A stretch of DNA of 64,000 nucleotides. Source: Plantactinospora mayteni (lineage in GTDB: Bacteria; Actinomycetota; Actinomycetes; Mycobacteriales; Micromonosporaceae). Both the position numbers and the translations under genes were made by a program. The notes under the pieces are model-generated. The model saw only the letters and a list, made by a program, of their open reading frames with translations, had not been told where the DNA came from and made no database searches. The stretch spans positions 1 to 64,000 of the forward strand of contig NZ_BONX01000048.1 of assembly GCF_016862935.1 (NCBI RefSeq), in the 5' to 3' direction. Below are positions 42,879 to 51,819 of this stretch, one piece after another (position 1 is the first letter of the stretch; each line of letters starts with the position of its first letter).

Positions 42879-43687
42879 ACACCGCCGACGTACCTGTGAA
42901 CGCCCCCGGGACGCCTGTGCGGACCACCGTCGACGCACCTGTGAACACCCCCGGCACGCCTGCGCGGACCACCGTCGACTACCTGCTCGGGCTCGGCGAC
43001 GACGCCCTGGTCGCCGCCCAGCGGCTCGGCGAGTGGGTCACCGCCGCCCCCGAGCTGGAGGAGGACGTCGCGCTGGCCAACATCGCACTGGACCAGCTCG
43101 GCGCCGCCCGACTGCTGCTGAGTCACGCCGGGGAGTTGGAGGGGGCCGGCCGGGACGAGGACGCGCTGGCGTACCTGCGTTCCGATCGGGAGTACCGCAA
43201 CTGCCTGCTGGTCGAGCTGCCGAACGGCGACTTCGCGACGACCATGGCGAAGCTGCTCTTCCTGTCGGCGTACCAGCTCCCGCTCTATGCCGCGCTGAGC
43301 GGCTGCGCCGACGAGCGGCTCGCCGCCATCGCAGGCAAGGCCCGCAAGGAGGTGGCCTACCACCTCGACCACGCCAGCATCTGGACGGTACGCCTCGGCG
43401 ACGGCACCCCGGAGTCGCACCGGCGGATGCGGGCGGCGGTGGCGGAGCTGTGGCCGTACACCAACGAGCTGTTCGTGGCCGACCCGGCCGCGCCGGTCGA
43501 CCCGGCTGGGCTGCGCTCCGCCTTCCTGGCGAACGTGGAGCCGGTGCTGGAGACGGCGACGCTGGAGCGTCCGGCCGACGGCTGGGGGCCGGACGGCGGC
43601 CGGGCCGGGCTGCACACCGAGCACCTCTCCTACCTGCTTGCCGAGATGCAGGTGCTGCACCGGGCGCATCCGGGAGCCCGTTGGTGA
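42875..43687 (+). CDS. paaC: 1,2-phenylacetyl-CoA epoxidase structural subunit PaaC
   Basis: A 270-residue ferritin-like partner of PaaA. The conserved body starts near VDYLLGLGDDALVAAQRLGEWVTAAPELEEDVALANIALDQLGAARLLL and includes AKLLFLSAYQLPLYAAL and GKARKEVAYHLDHASIWTVRLGDGT. The first 34 residues are an added Val/Asn/Pro/Thr tail made of two repeats of a VNxPGTPxRTTVD-like unit and look dispensable; a later start within the body is possible, but GTG 42875 overlaps the paaB stop. Its own stop overlaps the paaD start. Confidence 0.9.
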   Translation: MNTADVPVNAPGTPVRTTVDAPVNTPGTPARTTVDYLLGLGDDALVAAQRLGEWVTAAPELEEDVALANIALDQLGAARLLLSHAGELEGAGRDEDALAYLRSDREYRNCLLVELPNGDFATTMAKLLFLSAYQLPLYAALSGCADERLAAIAGKARKEVAYHLDHASIWTVRLGDGTPESHRRMRAAVAELWPYTNELFVADPAAPVDPAGLRSAFLANVEPVLETATLERPADGWGPDGGRAGLHTEHLSYLLAEMQVLHRAHPGARW

Positions 43688-44172
43688 GCGCCGACCGGTC
43701 CTCGGCGGCCCGCCGGGCCGCGGCCACGGTGGTCGACCCCGAGCTGCGGGTGCTGACCATCGAGGACCTCGGCGTGCTCCGGGACGTGACCGAGGACGCG
43801 GCGACCGGGCGGGTCACCGTGACCATCACCCCGACCTACACCGGCTGCCCGGCGATGGACGTGATCCGGGCCGACCTCCGGGCCGCGCTGGCCGCCGCCG
43901 GGCATCCGGACGCCGAGGTCGTCACGGTCTTCGCCCCGGCCTGGAGCACCGACTGGATCTCCGGGGCCGGCCGGGCCAAGCTGGCCGCCGCCGGGATCGC
44001 CCCGCCGGGTCCGGCGGGCGGGCGGCCCGTGCCGGTCACCCTGGGCGTCCGTTGCCCGCACTGCGGTGCCGCCGACACCCAGCAGGTCAGCCGGTTCGGC
44101 TCGACCGCCTGCAAGTCGCTGTGGCGGTGCCGGGCCTGTCGGGAACCCTTCGACCATCTGAGGGCGTTTTGA
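43684..44172 (+). CDS. paaD: Phenylacetate-CoA oxygenase accessory protein PaaD
   Basis: A 162-residue DUF59/SufT-like protein thought to help insert Fe-S or diiron centres into the epoxidase. The N-terminal MIP18-like domain has VVDPELRVLTIEDLGVLRDV and TPTYTGCPAMDVIRADL. The C-terminal zinc-ribbon-like part has four cysteines, CPHCG and CRAC, plus STACKSLW, and ends EPFDHLRAF as in other PaaD proteins. GTG 43684 overlaps the paaC stop (GTGA). Confidence 0.92.
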   Translation: MSADRSSAARRAAATVVDPELRVLTIEDLGVLRDVTEDAATGRVTVTITPTYTGCPAMDVIRADLRAALAAAGHPDAEVVTVFAPAWSTDWISGAGRAKLAAAGIAPPGPAGGRPVPVTLGVRCPHCGAADTQQVSRFGSTACKSLWRCRACREPFDHLRAF

Positions 44173-45281
44173 GCGTAACCATCAACCGGCCGGTCCGGCG
44201 CCGGCCGGTCTTCCACCCGTTGCCGGTCCGGGCGGTCGACCGGCTCACCGAGGACGCGGTCGCGGTCACCTTCGAGGTACCGGCCGAACTGCGGGACACC
44301 TTCGCCTTCCGGGCCGGGCAGCACCTCACGGTGCGGCGGGTCCTCGCGGACGGGGCGGAGGTGCGGCGGTCGTACTCGATCTGTTCGACCCCGGCCGAGC
44401 TGGACGCGACCGGACAACTGCGGATCGGGGTACGGGAGGTGCCGGGCGGCGCATTCTCCAGCTTCGCGGTCTCCACGCTGCGGGCCGGCGACACGGTGCA
44501 GGTGCTGCCGCCGCTGGGGACGTTCGGCACGGCGTTCGCGCCGGACCGGGTCCGGCACTACGCCGGGGTGGTCGCCGGGTCGGGCATCACGCCGGTGCTG
44601 TCGCTGGTCGCGACCGCGCTGGCCGTCGAGCCGGCCAGCACCTTCACCCTGGTGTACGGCAACCGCTACGGCCGTACCGTGATGTTCGTGGAGGAACTGG
44701 CCGACCTGAAGGACCGCTATCCGGAGCGGCTGCACCTGGTGCACGTGCTCTCCCGGGAGCCGGGCGAGTCGCCGCTGCTGCACGGCCGGGTCGACGCCGA
44801 GCGGCTGGGCCGGCTGCTCGACACCGTCGTACCGGCCGAGCGGATCGACGAGTGGTTCCTCTGCGGCCCGTACGGGATGGTGCTCGACGCCCGGCGGGTG
44901 CTGGCCGAGCGAGGGGTGCCGGACCGGGCCGTACGCGCCGAGCTGTTCCATGTGGACGCGCCGCCCGCGCCGCCGGTCCGGCCGGTCGAGACGACGGCCG
45001 ACGCCGGCACCGAGGTGACGATCCGGCTGGACGGCCGGACGTCGAGTTTCCGGATGGGGCGGTCCGAGCGGGTACTCGACGCGGCCCTGCGGGTCCGGGG
45101 CGAGCTGCCGTACGCCTGCAAGGGCGGGGTCTGCTCCACCTGCCGGGCGAAGCTGGTCTCCGGCGAGGTGTCGATGGCCCGCAACTATGCCCTGGAGCCG
45201 GACGAGGTGGCCGCCGGGTACGTGCTGACCTGCCAGTCGAGCCCGGTCACCGACACCCTGATGGTCGACTACGACGGCTGA
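44169..45281 (+). CDS. paaE: Phenylacetyl-CoA epoxidase reductase PaaE
   Basis: A 370-residue ferredoxin-NADP reductase-like flavoprotein that passes electrons from NAD(P)H to the PaaAC diiron centre. The FAD-binding motif is RRSYSICSTP, the NAD(P) region is GVVAGSGITPVLSLVATAL and ends with EWFLCGPYGMV. A C-terminal plant-type [2Fe-2S] domain has CKGGVCSTC and a fourth cysteine in VLTCQS. The start codon is TTG 44169, which overlaps the paaD stop (TTGA). A strong hairpin terminator follows; paaK and other catabolic genes are not in this window. Confidence 0.93.
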   Translation: MSVTINRPVRRRPVFHPLPVRAVDRLTEDAVAVTFEVPAELRDTFAFRAGQHLTVRRVLADGAEVRRSYSICSTPAELDATGQLRIGVREVPGGAFSSFAVSTLRAGDTVQVLPPLGTFGTAFAPDRVRHYAGVVAGSGITPVLSLVATALAVEPASTFTLVYGNRYGRTVMFVEELADLKDRYPERLHLVHVLSREPGESPLLHGRVDAERLGRLLDTVVPAERIDEWFLCGPYGMVLDARRVLAERGVPDRAVRAELFHVDAPPAPPVRPVETTADAGTEVTIRLDGRTSSFRMGRSERVLDAALRVRGELPYACKGGVCSTCRAKLVSGEVSMARNYALEPDEVAAGYVLTCQSSPVTDTLMVDYDG

Positions 45282-45330
45282 GGCGTCGGCGCTGCTCCCC
45301 CGCCAGCACTGCTCCCGCGCCACGGCCGGC

Positions 45331-45361
45331 GACCAGGCCGGACGGCGTGTCCGGCCTGGTC
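45331..45361. terminator. Perfect 13-bp hairpin ending the paa operon
   Basis: GACCAGGCCGGAC (45331-45343) pairs with GTCCGGCCTGGTC (45349-45361) across a 5-nt loop. It lies between the stops of paaE and the convergent matrixin-like gene. Confidence 0.85.
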
Positions 45362-45389
45362 GGGAACCCGAGCGTCAATCAGGTGTCGA

Positions 45390-46190
45390 TCAGTAGTAGC
45401 GCTCGATCAGGGTGTGGTCGTCGCCGTTGGGGTAGCGCTGCGAGGACTGCTGGTAGTAGATGCAGCTTCCGGTCGAGGTGTTGTGGCCGAGCCCGAGTAC
45501 GTGCCCGATCTCGTGGCAGGCGGTGTTCCAGCGCTGCGCCTCGGTGCCGCCGTAGTAGTCGTTCAGCTGGATTTCCGCGCGGGTGTAGTAGGTCCCGGCC
45601 GCGTTGAGCCAGCGACGGGCGAGGCCGACCCAGCCGGTGGCGCCGTAGTTGGCGCTGGCCACCGGGACGCAGTGGATTCCGCCGCCGGGGCATCCGGAGT
45701 TGGTCGTGCGGTAGACCGAGTCGATCCCGGACGTCTCGTTCCACCTGGTCACCGCGCGACCCACCGGCCAGGCGGCGCTCGACGAGTCGATGTAGTAGAG
45801 CTGTGGCCGCGCGTAGCCGTTGTACGCCCATTCGGCGAAGCAGTCGGTGTCGCTGGGCCAGGTCCGGGCCGTCCCCTGGGAGCACGCCGCCACGGCGAGC
45901 GTGCCGAGCCCGCCCTCGCCCTCGACGGTGACGTTGGCGACCCCGCTCCCCCTGAGCCGCTCGGCCAGCTTGGCCGAGCTGACCCCGGGCCCGGGGGTGT
46001 AGCTCGTCTCGACGACCGTGCCGTCCGGGTTGCGTACCACCGACGTGACCATCGCCTGTTGCGAGGCGTCCGGCGCGGCTGCCAGGTCGGTGTGGACACT
46101 GGTGCTCGGCGTCGCGACTGCCGGCGTGGCGGCGACGGCCACGGCGGTCACCGTTATCATCACGGCGCCGACGGCTCTGCGTAACCTCAT
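45390..46190 (-). CDS. Secreted matrixin-like zinc metalloprotease
   Basis: 266 residues. A signal peptide (about 1-26, hydrophobic core GAVMITVTAVAVAATPAVA) is followed by an unconserved region to about 95 and a metzincin domain. The zinc motif HEIGHVLGLGH gives three histidines and the catalytic Glu and is preceded by WNTAC; cysteine pairs (AACS, TDC, GCPGGGIHC, GSC) suggest disulfides. It is close to actinobacterial matrixin-family proteins. ATG 46190 follows GGGGAGGATCC, a near-ideal ribosome binding site. It is divergent from the phospholipase D-like gene, also secreted. Confidence 0.88.
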   Translation of the reverse strand: MRLRRAVGAVMITVTAVAVAATPAVATPSTSVHTDLAAAPDASQQAMVTSVVRNPDGTVVETSYTPGPGVSSAKLAERLRGSGVANVTVEGEGGLGTLAVAACSQGTARTWPSDTDCFAEWAYNGYARPQLYYIDSSSAAWPVGRAVTRWNETSGIDSVYRTTNSGCPGGGIHCVPVASANYGATGWVGLARRWLNAAGTYYTRAEIQLNDYYGGTEAQRWNTACHEIGHVLGLGHNTSTGSCIYYQQSSQRYPNGDDHTLIERYY

Positions 46191-46402
46191 GGATCCTCCC
46201 CGTACCGATGTGGTTGTTCCTCACCCTGGCAGCCGGGCTAGGTGGCCGACAGGGCGGTGACCGGACACTCGCCGGGCATTCGGCGGACGGAGGGACGTGC
46301 CGATCCGCCCACCGCACGCCGACCTGTCGATCGATGCCAGTTGGTGAAGAAATCCTACGCCGAACGTTGCTCCGTTGAAGGATCTGTACTACCAAGGAAT
46401 CC

Positions 46403-47668
46403 ATGAGGATGCTCCGTACGCGCCGAGCCCGGGTCGGACTCGCCTCCTGCGCGGCGCTCGGCCTACTGGCCACCACCCTGCTCACCCCGCCCGCCGTGGC
46501 CGTTGGCCCGACCCCGGCCGACGCCGGTGACGGCGCGGTCGCCGCGGCCGACCCGTTCCCGGCGTACACCCGGTTCAACATCCCGGCCGACGACGGCACC
46601 CGGGACCGGACCATCGAGGACGAGCTGGTCCGGCTGGCCGACGGCGCACCGGCCGGCGGCTACATCCGGGGCATCATGTACAGCTGGAGTTCCCCCGTGG
46701 TGGCCGAGGCGCTGAAGCGGGCGGCGGCCCGGGGCGTGATCGTCCGGATCGTGCTGGACGAGACCGGTGGCGGGGTCAACACCGGCGCCGACAACGCCGC
46801 GATGGCGGTACTCAACTCGGCCAACCTCGACGACCTGGTGATCTGCGGCAAGACCTCGTCGACGGTGGCCGGCTCGACGGCATGCATCGGCAACAAGAGC
46901 AACTCGATCAACCACAACAAGGTCTTCACGTTCTCCACCAGCGGCACCATGAAGCGGGTCGTCTTCGTCAGCTCGCAGAACCTCACCTTCAGCCAGAACA
47001 ACCTCTTCAACAGCGCGCTGGTCGTGCACGAGGACTACGACCTGTACGACCACTTCACCGCGTACTTCAACGACATGCGGGCGCAGCGGAAGAACAACGA
47101 CTACTTCAACGCCGCCAACGGCTACTACAAGTCGCCGAACACCGCCGTCACGGTCTACCACTCGCCCCGGGCCGACAGCGACACCCTGGCGAACCGGCTC
47201 GCCGAGGTGAGCGCGTACGAGAGCGGCTGCGCGGTGGACGTGGCGCACGCCCAGTTCACCGACGCCCGCCCGCAGGTCGCCACCGAGCTGCGCCGGATCG
47301 GCCGGCTGGGCTGCAAGGTCCGGGTCGTCTACGGCACGATGGGCAGCACCGCGTACGCCACCCTGAACGGGCAGCCGAACGTCTCGCTGAAGAAGTACCA
47401 CGACGCCGAGGCGAGCAACCACGACGGCCGGGTGGTGACCGTGCACTCCAAGAACATCATCATCAAGGGCACCTTCGCCGGGGTCGCCGGGCGCAGCGTC
47501 GTCTTCACCGGCTCGCACAACGTCACCGACCCGGCGCTGACCGACCACGACGAGACCCTGGTGAAGATCGAGCACCCCACGGTCTGGACCGACTTCCACA
47601 ACAACTTCGAAACCCTCTGGACCCGAGCCAAGTGCGTCAACCCCGACAACGGAAGCTGCACCACCTGA
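46403..47668 (+). CDS. Secreted phospholipase D-like protein with altered HKD motifs
   Basis: A 421-residue exported protein with a signal peptide (about 1-33, cleavage near AVAVG). Two PLD-type repeats are visible. The first has H171-N-K173 and SSQN (190-193); the second has H348-S-K350 and GSHN (370-373). In both, the position of the HKD aspartate is replaced (S178 and K355), while the His, Lys and following Ser/Asn are kept. This is seen in some PLD-like groups and leaves phosphodiesterase activity possible but unproven. ATG 46403 follows AAGGAA by 3-4 nt. A perfect hairpin terminator lies 67 nt downstream. Confidence 0.78.
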   Translation: MRMLRTRRARVGLASCAALGLLATTLLTPPAVAVGPTPADAGDGAVAAADPFPAYTRFNIPADDGTRDRTIEDELVRLADGAPAGGYIRGIMYSWSSPVVAEALKRAAARGVIVRIVLDETGGGVNTGADNAAMAVLNSANLDDLVICGKTSSTVAGSTACIGNKSNSINHNKVFTFSTSGTMKRVVFVSSQNLTFSQNNLFNSALVVHEDYDLYDHFTAYFNDMRAQRKNNDYFNAANGYYKSPNTAVTVYHSPRADSDTLANRLAEVSAYESGCAVDVAHAQFTDARPQVATELRRIGRLGCKVRVVYGTMGSTAYATLNGQPNVSLKKYHDAEASNHDGRVVTVHSKNIIIKGTFAGVAGRSVVFTGSHNVTDPALTDHDETLVKIEHPTVWTDFHNNFETLWTRAKCVNPDNGSCTT

Positions 47669-47735
47669 GCCTCCTCGCTCCGCTCGCGGGTGCGTGATCG
47701 CGCACGATCGGGGAAGGAGCGGCATCCGCCGCCGG

Positions 47736-47770
47736 TCGCGCCCACTACTTCCGCGAAGTAGTGGGCGCGA
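47736..47770. terminator. Perfect 16-bp hairpin between the PLD-like gene and mqnC
   Basis: TCGCGCCCACTACTTC (47736-47751) pairs with GAAGTAGTGGGCGCGA (47755-47770) with a 3-nt loop. It probably terminates the PLD-like gene; it also ends 34 nt before mqnC, so a role in the mqnC promoter region is not excluded. Confidence 0.85.
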
Positions 47771-47804
47771 CGGTGCGCAGGCCGGGCGGCGTACGCTCGG
47801 GGGT

Positions 47805-48995
47805 GTGATGGTTAGCCGGGAAGTTGACAGCGTCCTGCAGCGTGGGGCGGACGGCGGGCGGATCACGGCCGAGGAGGCGTTGCTGCTCTACACCGACGCG
47901 CCGCTGCACCCGCTGGGCGAGGCGGCCGACGCGGTACGGCGGCGGCGCTACCCGGACAACATCGTCACCTACCTGATCGACCGCAACATCAACTACACCA
48001 ACGTCTGCGTGACCGCGTGCAAGTTCTGCGCCTTCTACCGGGCGCCGAAGCACAGGGAGGGCTGGACGCACCCGACCGAGGAGATCCTGCGGCGCTGCGC
48101 CGAGGCGGTCGAGTTGGGCGCGACCCAGGTGATGCTCCAGGGCGGCCACCACCCCGACTACGGCGTGGAGTACTACGAGGAACTCTTCTCCTCGGTCAAG
48201 CAGGCATACCCGCAGCTCGCCATCCACTCCATCGGGCCGAGCGAGATCCTGCACATGGCGAAGGTCTCCGGGGTCAGCCTGGACGAGGCGATCAGCCGGA
48301 TCAAGGCGGCCGGGCTGGACTCGATCGCCGGTGCCGGCGCCGAGATGCTGCCCGAGCGCCCGCGTAAGGCGATCGCCCCGCTGAAGGAGTCGGGTGCCCG
48401 TTGGCTGGAGGTGATGGAACTCGCACACCGGCAGGGTGTCGAGTCGACCGCCACCATGATGATGGGTACCGGGGAGACCAACGCCGAGCGGATCGAACAC
48501 ATGCGGATGATCCGCGACGTGCAGGACCGTACCCGGGGCTTCCGGTCCTTCATCCCGTGGACGTACCAGCCGGAGAACAACCACCTCAAGGGCCGTACCC
48601 AGGCGACCACCCTGGAATACCTGCGGCTGGTCGCGGTGGCCCGGCTCTTTTTCGACACCGTGCCGCACCTCCAGGCGTCCTGGCTGACCACCGGCAAGGA
48701 CGCCGGACAACTCGCCCTGCACATGGGGGTGGACGACCTCGGCTCGATCATGCTGGAGGAGAACGTCATCTCCTCGGCCGGTGCGCGGCACCGGTCCAAC
48801 CTGCACGAGCTGATCTGGATGATCCGCTCCGCCGGCCGGATCCCCGCCCAGCGGGACACGCTCTACCGGCGCCTGGCGGTGCACCACACCCCGGCCGACG
48901 ACCCGACCGACGACCGGGTGGTGTCGCACTTCTCCTCCATCGCGCTGCCCGGTGGCGGCGCGGGCCGGAGTCTCCCGCTCGTCGCGGCCCGCTGA
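47805..48995 (+). CDS. mqnC: Cyclic dehypoxanthinyl futalosine synthase MqnC (radical SAM)
   Basis: A 396-residue radical SAM enzyme that cyclises dehypoxanthinyl futalosine in the futalosine menaquinone pathway. The [4Fe-4S] ligands are C68, C72 and C75 in CVTACKFC. Conserved blocks are NINYTNVCVTACKFCAFYR, GATQVMLQGGHHPDY, SIGPSEI, GAGAEML and ATMMMGTGET. The start is GTG 47805, immediately followed by an in-frame ATG (47808); TACGCT lies 7 nt before the GTG, which favours a leaderless message. It is followed within 550 bp by the menG-type methyltransferase. Confidence 0.93.
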   Translation: MMVSREVDSVLQRGADGGRITAEEALLLYTDAPLHPLGEAADAVRRRRYPDNIVTYLIDRNINYTNVCVTACKFCAFYRAPKHREGWTHPTEEILRRCAEAVELGATQVMLQGGHHPDYGVEYYEELFSSVKQAYPQLAIHSIGPSEILHMAKVSGVSLDEAISRIKAAGLDSIAGAGAEMLPERPRKAIAPLKESGARWLEVMELAHRQGVESTATMMMGTGETNAERIEHMRMIRDVQDRTRGFRSFIPWTYQPENNHLKGRTQATTLEYLRLVAVARLFFDTVPHLQASWLTTGKDAGQLALHMGVDDLGSIMLEENVISSAGARHRSNLHELIWMIRSAGRIPAQRDTLYRRLAVHHTPADDPTDDRVVSHFSSIALPGGGAGRSLPLVAAR

Positions 48996-49543
48996 CCCAC
49001 CCCGGTCCGTTCGGTCACCCGGACTACCCTCGTCCGTTCGGACACGGGACTACCCTCGTCCGTTCGGTCATCGGCGGCTGGGCGAGGGGTCGGTCCTTGG
49101 CCCCGATCCGGCGGCAGAGCGCTGGGCGCGCCGGATAAAAGCCCTCTGACCAGGACATTCTTGGAAGTCGAGCGCGTCTCGCCGGTCATAACGGTTGGAT
49201 CAAGGGGAGCGCGACCGGGCCCGTCGAACCGATAACGTGCCGGCACACGTACCCGCTGACCGTCGTGGACGGACCGACCTCCGGGTCGGGACGCGGCGCA
49301 CCGGGGTCGTCCTCTATCGGTCCATGAGGGCCGTTCACATAACGCACGGCATCGCGGGCGGGGTGGGAGACCACCTCGCCCGTGGTGTGTTCCGGTCCGG
49401 GCGGCGTGCCGCCAGGTATCGGGCCGTCGCCGGGAGCCGCTCCGGAGGCGTACCGGTCGGGAGTCGTCCCGGCCGGGTACCGGTGGGGAGCCGTCCCGCC
49501 CCGGGCCGACCGGCCGGGCCGGTGGCTGGCAGAGTGTTCCGGC
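48996..49543. other. Intergenic region, 548 bp, with short direct repeats
   Basis: No convincing gene. The left part holds three copies of a GTCCGTTCGG-led repeat (listed separately). The right part, about 49400-49540, is a degenerate array of GTACCGGT/GGAGCCGT-type units without a ribosome binding site. The promoter of the methyltransferase gene should lie near its right end but is not recognisable. Confidence 0.55.
49005..49074. repeat. 26-27-bp direct repeat, two and a half copies
   Basis: GTCCGTTCGG followed by [T/A]CAC..GGACTACCCTC occurs at 49005-49031 and 49032-49057, and a third partial copy at 49058-49074. It starts shortly after the mqnC stop codon. Confidence 0.85.
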
Positions 49544-50254
49544 GTGACCCGTACCCCGTCCGGACGCCGGGCCAGCCTGGACAAGCAGCCGCACGAGGTG
49601 GCGGCGATGTTCGACGAAGTGGCGTCCCGGTATGACCTGACCAACACCGTGATCTCGTTCGGGCAGGACCGGCGGTGGCGCCGGGCCACCCTGGCCGCCC
49701 TCGACCTGCGCCCCGGTGACCGGGTGCTCGACGTGGGCGCCGGCACCGGAGTCTCCACCGCCGAACTGGCCACCTCGGGGGCGTACGCGGTGGGGTTGGA
49801 TCTCTCCATCGGGATGCTCCGGGCCGGCCGACGGAGCCGGCCCGAGGTGCCGTTGCTGGCCGGTGACGCACTCCGGCTGCCGTTCCCGGACGAGGCGTTC
49901 GACGCGGTCACCATCTCGCTGGCGCTGCGCAACGTGGTGGACACCGAGGCGGCGCTCCGGGAGATGGCCCGGGTCACCCGGCCCGGTGGCCGGCTGGTGG
50001 TCTGCGAGTTCAGTACGCCGACCAACCCGGTCTTCCGGACGGTCTACCTCTCCTACCTGATGCGGTCGCTGCCGGCGGTGGCCCGGGCGGTGGCGAGCAA
50101 CCCGGACGCGTACGTCTATCTGGCCGAGTCGATCCGGGCCTGGCCGGACCAGGCCGGGCTGGCCGGGCAGATCGGCCGGTCCGGATGGCACCGGGTCGGC
50201 TGGCGGAACCTGACCGGCGGCATCGTCGCACTGCACCGCGCGATACGTTCCTGA
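49544..50254 (+). CDS. menG: Demethylmenaquinone methyltransferase
   Basis: A 236-residue class I SAM methyltransferase of the UbiE/MenG family that makes menaquinone from demethylmenaquinone. Signatures are [29 protein letters not shown], motif [56 protein letters not shown] and the C-terminal [18 protein letters not shown] 49544 is chosen because it gives the usual N-terminus and length; no clear ribosome binding site precedes it. With mqnA, mqnC and mqnE it represents most of the soluble menaquinone pathway. Confidence 0.9.
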   Translation: MTRTPSGRRASLDKQPHEVAAMFDEVASRYDLTNTVISFGQDRRWRRATLAALDLRPGDRVLDVGAGTGVSTAELATSGAYAVGLDLSIGMLRAGRRSRPEVPLLAGDALRLPFPDEAFDAVTISLALRNVVDTEAALREMARVTRPGGRLVVCEFSTPTNPVFRTVYLSYLMRSLPAVARAVASNPDAYVYLAESIRAWPDQAGLAGQIGRSGWHRVGWRNLTGGIVALHRAIRS

Positions 50255-50324
50255 CACATCTGTTTCATGTTGCTTTAGTCGGTTTTGATCCGCGAAGCGG
50301 CTTTCCAGGCCGTAGGCTGCGCCC

Positions 50325-51368
50325 ATGGCGGGGGCAGACCGGCAGGTCGACGGCGACGAGCAGCCGGCCGAGGAGACACCGGCGGTCGCGGGCTCGCCGG
50401 ACGCGCGGCACCGGAGCGACGACGCTCCGGAGCCCGACGCTGCCGCCGGACAGAACCGCGATGCTGCCAGCGGACAGAACCGTGATACCGCGGCCGGACA
50501 GAACCGTGATACCGCCGCCGAGCCGCACCGGGCCGCCGCCGATCCTCGGTCCGGGGCTGCCGGTCCGAGCCGTGACGCCGCCGAGCCGGCGCCCGAGGCT
50601 GCCGAACCGGAGGCCGAGGTTGCCGACCTGGAGGCCGAGGCGGTCGATCCGGAGGCCGAGGCGGCCGAGCTGATCGCGCAGCTCCGGGAGCTTGCCGGGC
50701 CCGATCCGGTCGCGGTCCGGACCGTGGTCGCCGACGTACTGGCCGCGCTCGACCGGGTCAGTGGCGGCACCCTGCGGGAGCAACTGCCGTACGAGCACGA
50801 GCGCTCCCCGGACGACGACCCGGTGCCGCCGGGCAGTTATCCGATCGAGGGGTCGCCGGAGAACGGCGGCCACCCTGTGCAGGGGATGCCGGAGAACGGC
50901 GGTGCGGCGGCGGGCGGTACCCCGGCCGGGCGGCTGTCGGGGAACGCTGCCGGACCGGCCGACGATCCTTCCCCGGCGGATGGTCTCTCCCCGGCCGACG
51001 ATCCTCCCCCGCCAGATGGTCTTTCGCCGCCCGATGGTCTTTCCCCGCCTGGCGGCCTTTCCTCGCCTGACGGGTATCCGGTGGTCGATGGGTATCCGGT
51101 CGAGCCGCATCCGGTCGAGCCGAACCCGCCGGAACCGCATCCGGCGCAGCCGCAGCCGGGGCAACCCCAGCCGGGTCGGCCCGGTCCGGCCGACCCGCAT
51201 CCGGCGGCACCCGTTCCGGGAGAGCCGCATCCGGCCGAGCCGCACCCCACCGACCCGCACCCGGTGCAGCCGCGTCCGACCGATCCGCATCCGACCGAAC
51301 CGGGGCCGCTCACCCCGGGACCGATCGAGCGCCGTCCGGAGCAGCGCGGCGGCGAGGACCGTACCTGA
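50325..51368 (+). CDS. Low-complexity Pro/Ala/Asp-rich hypothetical protein
   Basis: 347 residues, no recognised family. Apart from one ordered helical block (AAELIAQLRELAGPDPVAVRTVVADVLAALDRVSGGTLREQLPYEHER, about 112-160) it is low complexity: GQNRDTA repeats near 40-65, an Ala/Glu-rich run, PxDGLSPP units at about 215-260 and EPHPxxP repeats to the end. A -10-like TAGGCT lies 6 nt before ATG 50325, suggesting a leaderless message. The plus-strand frame has the better start context, although a long minus-strand ORF overlaps. It may be a disordered regulatory or wall-associated protein. Confidence 0.5.
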   Translation: MAGADRQVDGDEQPAEETPAVAGSPDARHRSDDAPEPDAAAGQNRDAASGQNRDTAAGQNRDTAAEPHRAAADPRSGAAGPSRDAAEPAPEAAEPEAEVADLEAEAVDPEAEAAELIAQLRELAGPDPVAVRTVVADVLAALDRVSGGTLREQLPYEHERSPDDDPVPPGSYPIEGSPENGGHPVQGMPENGGAAAGGTPAGRLSGNAAGPADDPSPADGLSPADDPPPPDGLSPPDGLSPPGGLSSPDGYPVVDGYPVEPHPVEPNPPEPHPAQPQPGQPQPGRPGPADPHPAAPVPGEPHPAEPHPTDPHPVQPRPTDPHPTEPGPLTPGPIERRPEQRGGEDRT

Positions 51369-51819
51369 GCCGCGCCGCCGGCCGACCCCGGCGGGCCGGG
51401 CTGCTGTCCGGCCATCTCCGCCGCCCGCGCCCGGGCCGCCGGAAGCCCGGCTGGACGGGGCGATCCGCAGGAGCGGTCGAGCCGGGTGCGCAAACGGGGC
51501 AGCTCGACAGTGGTCATCGGGCGATTGCGAGCTGAGTAGTCCGCATCCGAAGGAGTCCCGGCCACGTAGTCGATCGACGTCGGTGCGCGGCGAGCGTCGA
51601 GACGCTCCGGACGGCTCGACCTGGCCGCCCAGCGCGGCGTACGGACCAACCGGGAGGGGGTACGCGACCGGGTACGGAACGGGCTTGGGGACGTAGTCAA
51701 CACGCCTACCTCGGCAACTTAGGGTCGCCTAACCGGTCGCCGGCCACTTCGCGGTTCTAGACTCCTCCCCGGACGAGGCTTGTGAAGCATTTCACGAGCG
51801 ATCGGGAGGGGAGGCGCGG
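51369..51819. other. Intergenic region, 451 bp, upstream of the menJ-type gene
   Basis: No plausible gene. The right end holds the dyad TTAGG-GTCG-CCTAA (51719-51732) and a -10-like TAGACT (51758-51763) ahead of the menJ-type gene. The left part is GC-rich with no clear feature. Confidence 0.55.

Noticed and set aside
50265-51290. 341-codon ORF on the minus strand opposite the Pro/Ala-rich gene
   Set aside because: It is Arg/Gly-rich with RMRxxRxRL-type repeats typical of antisense frames of GC-rich coding DNA, and it has no ribosome binding site. The plus frame has a leaderless -10 before its ATG.
51719-51732. Canonical IdeR/DmdR iron box before the menJ-type gene
   Set aside because: TTAGG and CCTAA are separated by 4 nt instead of 9, so the 19-bp consensus is not met. 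It is kept only as an unexplained dyad.
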